Below are positions 59,052 through 64,000 of a DNA stretch of 64,000 nt, piece by piece. Numbering within the stretch: the stretch's first letter is position 1; the number at the start of each line of letters is the position of its first letter. The notes under the pieces were generated by a model that was given only the letters and a program-made list of their open reading frames with translations, had not been told where the DNA came from and did no database searches. The translations under genes and the position numbers were made by a program. This stretch comes from Cladochytrium replicatum (Eukaryota > Chytridiomycota > Chytridiomycetes > Cladochytriales > Cladochytriaceae). The stretch lies in the NCBI GenBank assembly GCA_025526935.1, contig JAHLKD010000029.1:403969-467968 (forward strand). The letters run 5' to 3'.

Positions 59052-60227
59052 GGATATTCATGGCTCCACTCACATCCATGTTCCACCATGTTCGTCACCC
59101 AGGGGTCCAGCAGCTTCCATGCTCGGTGAAAGCAAGGATTGCCGTAGTCGGCTTCCCAGACCCGGACGTGACATGTAGGGAAACATTGCTGGAAAATTGT
59201 TTCGTTTATTCTTTTGTTCTATCACGTCAAAGAATCAACTGTTTCCCGACTTGGGCAGGGTAGGCATCTCTAATCCTTGCAGTTGGGCAGCTTCAATGGG
59301 CAACCTTGAGTCGCAGAGAAGACGTGTATCCACTATGAAAGGACAAACAGGTCCTCAAACAGTCAGAACAACCTTTGACCATGACAAAGGATCTTGAAGA
59401 GACAGCAATGAATGAGAGAAGAACATGAATTGCAGCAGAAGTGTGAGAGAGGGCACTCATTGATCAATTGGGCAGGGCCAGTGCATTGGTTCAGCACGTG
59501 GAGCACAAAGAGCTAGCAAGATTCAGGGAGAAGAAGGCAGCCTCTGAGGAGATTGTGCGGTGGAAATCACGTGCAACTGCCCTGGAGGAAGAGCTTGCTG
59601 CTCTGAAGTGACAACCTGGTCATTCAGAAGCGGCGACACGTGCGGCTCCAACATCAAGGGGCGACCCAAGAAGCATCTCGTCGGCAATCAAGGCAATTAG
59701 TAGAATTCCCAAGGCCAACAAACCAGTTCTCCAATGAGTTCCCTTGCATTGGTTAGCCTGCAGCAGCACTGACGTACTACTATCCTTTTTTGGTGAAAGA
59801 GGTCATCAAGGGCATATGCTTCCAGATGCATAAGATCAATGAGGTGATTCAGGATCTTAAATTGCCGTCTCTATCACAATCAATCAAGTTTGTCAACTTG
59901 AACTACGAAATCCTCTCCCAAAATGAGTTCTTACGGCCCATCTTTGTTGAATCTGACGAACGCTCAAGCCGAACATCAACTTCAAGTAGTAGTGCCTGGA
60001 GCAACCTTACTCTTCTTAGGGTGCACATTTTGCCCGGAGACAACCTCCCTATGACATTGTAGTTGGTTAAGAGTCAGTTAATGTTGCATGGGCCCACTGT
60101 ACTCATTACGTACAACTGAGCAGAACGTGTGGAACTGGATTTGGCAAAACAACTCACTCAGTACCTCTGCCACTATATATCGCATGTTCAGAGCAGTTCT
60201 CATCCACGTTTGATGGTTGCTTGGAAC
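59052..60227 (+). other. Probable transposon-derived region
   Basis: Around 59.48-59.61 kb a plus-strand frame gives a short coiled coil (ASEEIVRWKSRATALEEELA) ending in a stop. 59.79-60.06 kb is another short frame. No family is recognised. Its position between a tandem repeat and the hAT element suggests mobile-element origin. Confidence 0.35.
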
Positions 60228-60809
60228 TCACCAGTTTGCCGTCACTGGCATTACTCTGTAAAAATCAAATTTGTATCCCTGCCGCCTGTAAAAGTCCAGG
60301 AATGTTGTTTCTTTATGAAAAGAAGAAATTTTCAAGCACTCCATACAATAGACGTTTGCTGCTTTATGAACTCCACATCCACTGCATGCATCGTGAATTT
60401 CATCAAGGGCTTGACGAACTAGCTTACTGTCAGAGTCATGTCGGTCGATCAACCCTAGAAGAACAAATATTGGGCCGCATTCATCACAATTTGTTTGACA
60501 GTTGCTGATGAAGTGCTCCGAGTCGTAGCCGTGGCCCCCTTGCTTTGATTTTTGATACCAAAGTCGTATGTCTGAAGCAGGACAGATTCTGTCGATGAGT
60601 AAATAGTTAGTACCACGTCACGCCGGTTTCTTTGAAGTAGCAGTCCATTTGACATCTGTAAATTTGACGTCATGGCCTACTTTTGCTTCTTCCACTTCAG
60701 AACACAATCCCAGAGATGTTTCAGGTGCAGTCACCGGTTCTGCACTTGATTCTCTTTCAGATGATGGTTTGGATTGTTTCAAAACTCGCTTCTTTGTAGT
60801 TCGAGGCAT
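60228..60809 (-). pseudogene. Unrecognised broken ORF with Cys-rich motif
   Basis: Minus-strand frames begin MPRTTKKRVLKQSKPSSERE at 60809. After at least one frame change they reach DACSGCGVHKAANVYCMECL and FLDFYRRQGYKFDFYRV. The CxxC-x(9)-CxxC spacing could be a zinc-binding site. The frame is broken, so I call it a pseudogene, most likely from a mobile element. Confidence 0.4.
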
Positions 60810-60949
60810 GGTGGGAACATATGGGCCTAAGCCGGAATGCTAAAGGAATGTATGCTTTAATACCTTCCTGACGTTTTCTACCCAGTCTGAAAGTAACAAT
60901 AAGCTAGGGTAGAAACTGTCTACCCAGACACAGTGACACTCAGTCTACC

Positions 60950-61290
60950 AGATTCTCTCCACCCAGACACTTTCTCAACCTATTAACGGTACTTCAGTGA
61001 TCTCCATCAAGAACAGCTAACCTCTCTTCAAAGGCTACTCGCAATAGGATTCTGTCCACCAGGACACTTTCCCAACTCATTGACGGTACTCAGTTGTCTC
61101 TATCAAGTACAACTAACCTCTCTATCAATGTTATTAGCAATACAATTCTGTCTACCTGTACACTTTCTCAACTCAATGACTGTGCTCACTGATCTCTATC
61201 AAGTACAACAAAAATACTACTCGCAATAGGATTCTGTCCAGGCGGACACTTTCTCAACTCCTGGACGGTACTTCAACAGATGAACAGTCT
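60950..61290 (+). repeat. Array of about four imperfect tandem repeats (roughly 85-97 bases each)
   Basis: Units starting near 60953, 61050, 61143 and 61230 share gattctgtcca, ggacactttc, caactc and gacggtac, and most share atcaagtacaac. They lie just beyond the C-terminal end of the hAT transposase frame, where subterminal repeats of hAT elements are expected. Confidence 0.75.
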
Positions 61291-61306
61291 AAACAACAAT
61301 TTATAT

Positions 61307-63740
61307 TTAAAAGATTGGGTTATCATCAGTTGCTTCCAACTCTGAGACCACCTCAAAATCCTCACCAAAATTATGCACCTTTGCAAAATACTCACTACCA
61401 TCACTTTTTGAATCTAGGGAATCGTTTTTGAAAGGTTCTTCAGCACTCAATTGATGCAACCAGTCATGACAGCACATCAACGCATTATTGCTCTTAGAGC
61501 AAGGCAATTACGAGTTGCGGGTACCAAATCAACCCCAGCTGAAAACTTTCGCTCGACTGGAGCGCTTGTTGCTGGTATTCCTAAATAGTCCATTGCCATC
61601 TGGCTGAGGGCTGGAAAGTTGACACTTCCAACGGTCTTCCACCAGTCCATAATATTGATTGGCTTCCCATCAGAATCAATACCGCGGAGTACCTGATCGC
61701 CAAGATAGCGATCCAATTCATCTTTTTCCTCAGGAATCTCTTCTTTCCAGATGAAAACAGATCTAATGGCTCTCAAGCGTTCAGTGTTAAAAACCAAGGG
61801 CTTCTACTGGCAGCGGTAGGGCGTCTTTAGCTGTACTGTAGCTAGCACAACAGCTCCAGGTTCCGTCTCTTGGCCCAGTACCTGTTCTCCCAGGTGTGTA
61901 TATGCCTAATACTCCGACAGGCTGTACACTACACCCAAGCTGGTCAGGCAACCAGGGAATGCTGTGGTCAAAGACATTGGTCACATCAACTCAAAGGACC
62001 AAGCCACACCACATTCCCCACTAAATGCCAAGATCACTCCACACAGGACCTGCCAAACATGGATATAAATACATGAAATACAAGTCCATAAATAAGAATG
62101 AAGAGGGATTGACAAAAAAACTCTCAGGTCAAAGAGAAAAAAGACAACCCAAAGGATAACCCATATAGCAAACAGTCTGATATGCTAGTTTTTAACATTC
62201 AGTGTCTGTTTTTTCTGTCTATCAGCAGAAGCTCCGCTCAAATCGTGTCGACGTTCTGGCGTGTTTCCAAAAACATCGGCACTACTGTTCTTGATTTTCT
62301 GTGACTTATACAATTCCTCCCAGACTTTCTGCACTAGGGTGACCTGATCCCTTCCTACATCTTTCTCCCAAGCCTTTGAAAATCGATAATATTGATGAGG
62401 TCGAGTACCGTAGCAACTGCTAAACACACGCTCTTAGCGATTGAGTAATATATTTTAAGGTTGTTTAGTGCATTTTGAAATGCTTTGCTGAAAGTTCCAT
62501 CCGATTCTGCCTCCTCTAGGTCCTCCAGTTGATCAATAAGATCGTTGTAAAATGGAATAACAAGCGGAAGTGTTGGATATCTAGAACCCTCAATTGCCTT
62601 TGATTTAACCTCGAAAACATTCAAACCATCCCGGATCTTTTGTAGGACCTCCCATTGCTTTGGATTTATTGACCAATCATTCAAAGAATCTTCAATCCAG
62701 CACATTTTGTCCATTGCCTCTCTAGTTGTAAGGCTCGTTTAACCATATAGAACGTGCTATTCCAGCGAGTTGTTGCATGGATAATTGGTAATAGAGGAAC
62801 CAGGTTTATAAATTGGCACAAATCAATAAATGCGCTTTGTCGTTTTGGGGAAGACTGGATTCCTCTGACCAGCCATCAAAGAAGGTTTGTAACATTAATG
62901 CCGGAGTTATCGACATATGGGGCTGTGTCCTCTGCAGGCCTGATGTATCGATAAAATCCTTTGCTGCAAGATTGATAATGTGTGCCATATACCACATGTG
63001 TTAAGTTCCTACAGACCAAGCAATACCCCTATTTTCCAATAGCGTCTCCAGCTTAGCACTCATGGTAAAGTTGTTTGAACTGTTGTCAGTTGTAATGCCC
63101 AATAAGACCCAATAGCATGCCAAATTCATCCAGACATTTGACAAGCTGATTAGCCATGGTGAGGCCATCATACTTTCTGACCATCGGAATCATCTGCAGC
63201 AGCAAGTCCTGCGGCCCCCATTCTTTCGTGATGAAGGGGGCAGTAATTCCAAGAAAACAAATCTGGTTCTTCGATGTCCAACAGTCAGCAGTTGCTGATA
63301 CTTTTGAAGGCAAACCAACAATCAGACTTTAACGAGCTCCTTCTGCCTATCAAAAAGATCCATCTCATTTTGCTTCACTGTTTTTGCCGTCTTTGGTGTA
63401 TAGTTCGGCTGAAAAGTCTTCAGCAAGCTGACAAAGAACTCATTATCCACAACAATAAAAGCCTGATTGTCTGCACCAATCCAGTACAAAGTCAACTGCC
63501 ACGCTACATCTGGATTGAACACAAAGTCTTGCTCCTTCCCCAGAGCCAAAATTCAATGTCGGTTGTCCCTTGGGGACAGTGTCCTACAGTCCAAGCGACC
63601 TGGCAATACTTCCACAGGGGTTCTTCAGATGCTGGACAAAGCTTTTTGTTGATCCCTTCTTTTCGACATTCCTGCTCTACTTGCATTTCGCAACCAAACA
63701 CGTTCTGAGTCCATTATCAACCTTATAGTAATCCTTCACT
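61307..63740 (-). mobile_element. hAT-superfamily transposon, decayed transposase with BED finger
   Basis: Frames read in order on the minus strand. A BED-type finger region (DYYKVDNGLRTCLVAKC, FVQHLKNPCGSIAR) has an internal stop. FNPDVAWQLTLYWIGADNQ follows, then ATADCWTSKNQICFLGITA, the catalytic-core GITTDNSSNNFTMSAKLE, and MAHIINLAAKDFI. Next is a helical region (WEVLQKIRDGLNVFEVKSKA, LPLVIPFYNDLIDQLEDLEE, FSKAWEKDVGRDQ). The C-terminal dimerisation domain is MDWWKTVGSVNFPALSQMA, YLGIPATSAPVERKFSAG and CHDWLHQL. Several frameshifts (near 62.40 and 61.49 kb) and an insertion at 61785-62197 show it is inactive. Terminal inverted repeats were not found; the right end may lie outside the window. 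Confidence 0.85.
61785..62197 (+). mobile_element. Solo-LTR-like insertion inside the hAT element
   Basis: A 413-base segment starting TGTTAAAAAC and ending GTTTTTAACA, so it begins TG and ends CA with a 10-base inverted repeat. It is flanked by a perfect 5-base duplication TTCAG (61780-61784 and 62198-62202). The hAT coding sequence resumes on both sides. Size, TG...CA ends and a 5-base duplication fit a solo LTR. A truncated copy lies at 19194-19280. Confidence 0.85.
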
Positions 63741-64000
63741 ATGCCGCCTTGACCACCTCTATAGTCCGACATGCTATCAACATCTGTGTCTGATGAAAGC
63801 ATTGTGGTTGAACCAATCCAGCTGCTGGCTCCTGTCGCACTGAAGAGTCAGCAAAACTAACGTTGGCAGGAAGCTCTGGTGCATGCTGAGAAGCCAGGCC
63901 CATCTCACTGGAATCATTGGAAGAAGATGTGGAGCTGGGCTCCTGTACCTATCGTGGATCTTGGGTGGCAGTGTCCAATCAGGACACGGGACAACTTAGG
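63741..64000. other. Window edge, probable hAT 5' flank
   Basis: No open frame of note. The last 50 bases contain two tgtccaatcaggacacggga-like short inverted strings (gtgtcc / ggacac), which could be part of the element's subterminal region, cut by the window end. Confidence 0.35.

Noticed and set aside
1-64000. CRISPR array or prokaryotic operon structure
   Set aside because: No regular spacer-repeat pattern; the genes are intron-split and eukaryotic.

Overview
The window looks like nuclear DNA of an early-diverging fungus, most likely a chytrid. The genes are intron-rich with short GT-AG introns (mostly 45-80 bases), for example 19 exons in beta-COP. The gene set is fungal: a Pho80-type cyclin, an SPX-ankyrin-GDPD protein of the Pho81/Gde1 type, an arrestin-related adaptor with a PPxY motif, and a WSC-domain secreted protein. 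Decayed 'GHVDVLEWW' ankyrin-like repeats, a type I associate with expanded chytrid families, also occur. The species cannot be fixed from the sequence alone. Gene models were built by hand by joining open frames across canonical splice sites and checking codon phase.

Layout: 1-365 holds the 5' part of ribosomal protein eL37, with a broken Ty1/Copia element directly against its start codon. At 2.4-2.8 kb lies a hAT relic, then a FUN14-domain gene and beta-COP (SEC26), which are divergent. Two unrecognised genes (8.2-11.6 kb), an ankyrin-like pseudogene, a membrane-anchored coiled-coil protein (14.4-15.4 kb) and a DUF1295-type reductase pseudogene (16.6-17.4 kb) follow. 17.4-21.8 kb is repeat-derived. 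An arrestin-related adaptor and a Pho80-type cyclin are head to head at 21.8-25.5 kb. 27.0-30.4 kb is a Ty3/Gypsy graveyard (integrase, chromodomain, gag) plus a fragment of a local gene family. Next come NAD kinase (30.8-33.1 kb), the SPX-ankyrin-GDPD protein (33.5-37.7 kb) and a SAM-dependent methyltransferase (38.1-39.3 kb), all on the minus strand. 41.3-43.5 kb is a tandem array of three paralogues of an unknown family, only one of them intact. An egghead-like family 2 glycosyltransferase and a double-WSC protein diverge at 44.8-48.4 kb. After another decayed ankyrin-like region come 5-oxoprolinase, VPS29 and proteasome alpha-1 (50.9-58.5 kb). The right end (58.9-64 kb) is a decayed hAT transposon with tandem repeats beside its 3' end and a 413-bp solo-LTR-like insertion that has a 5-bp target-site duplication.

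How the genes relate: most are housekeeping (translation, COPI and retromer traffic, proteasome, glutathione salvage, NADP supply). The clearest functional pairing is phosphate signalling. A Pho80-type cyclin and an SPX-ankyrin protein with a GDPD-like domain that has lost its catalytic residues lie about 8 kb apart, with NAD kinase and retro-element debris between them. That they act together is inference from the yeast PHO pathway; the sequence shows only the domains and the proximity.
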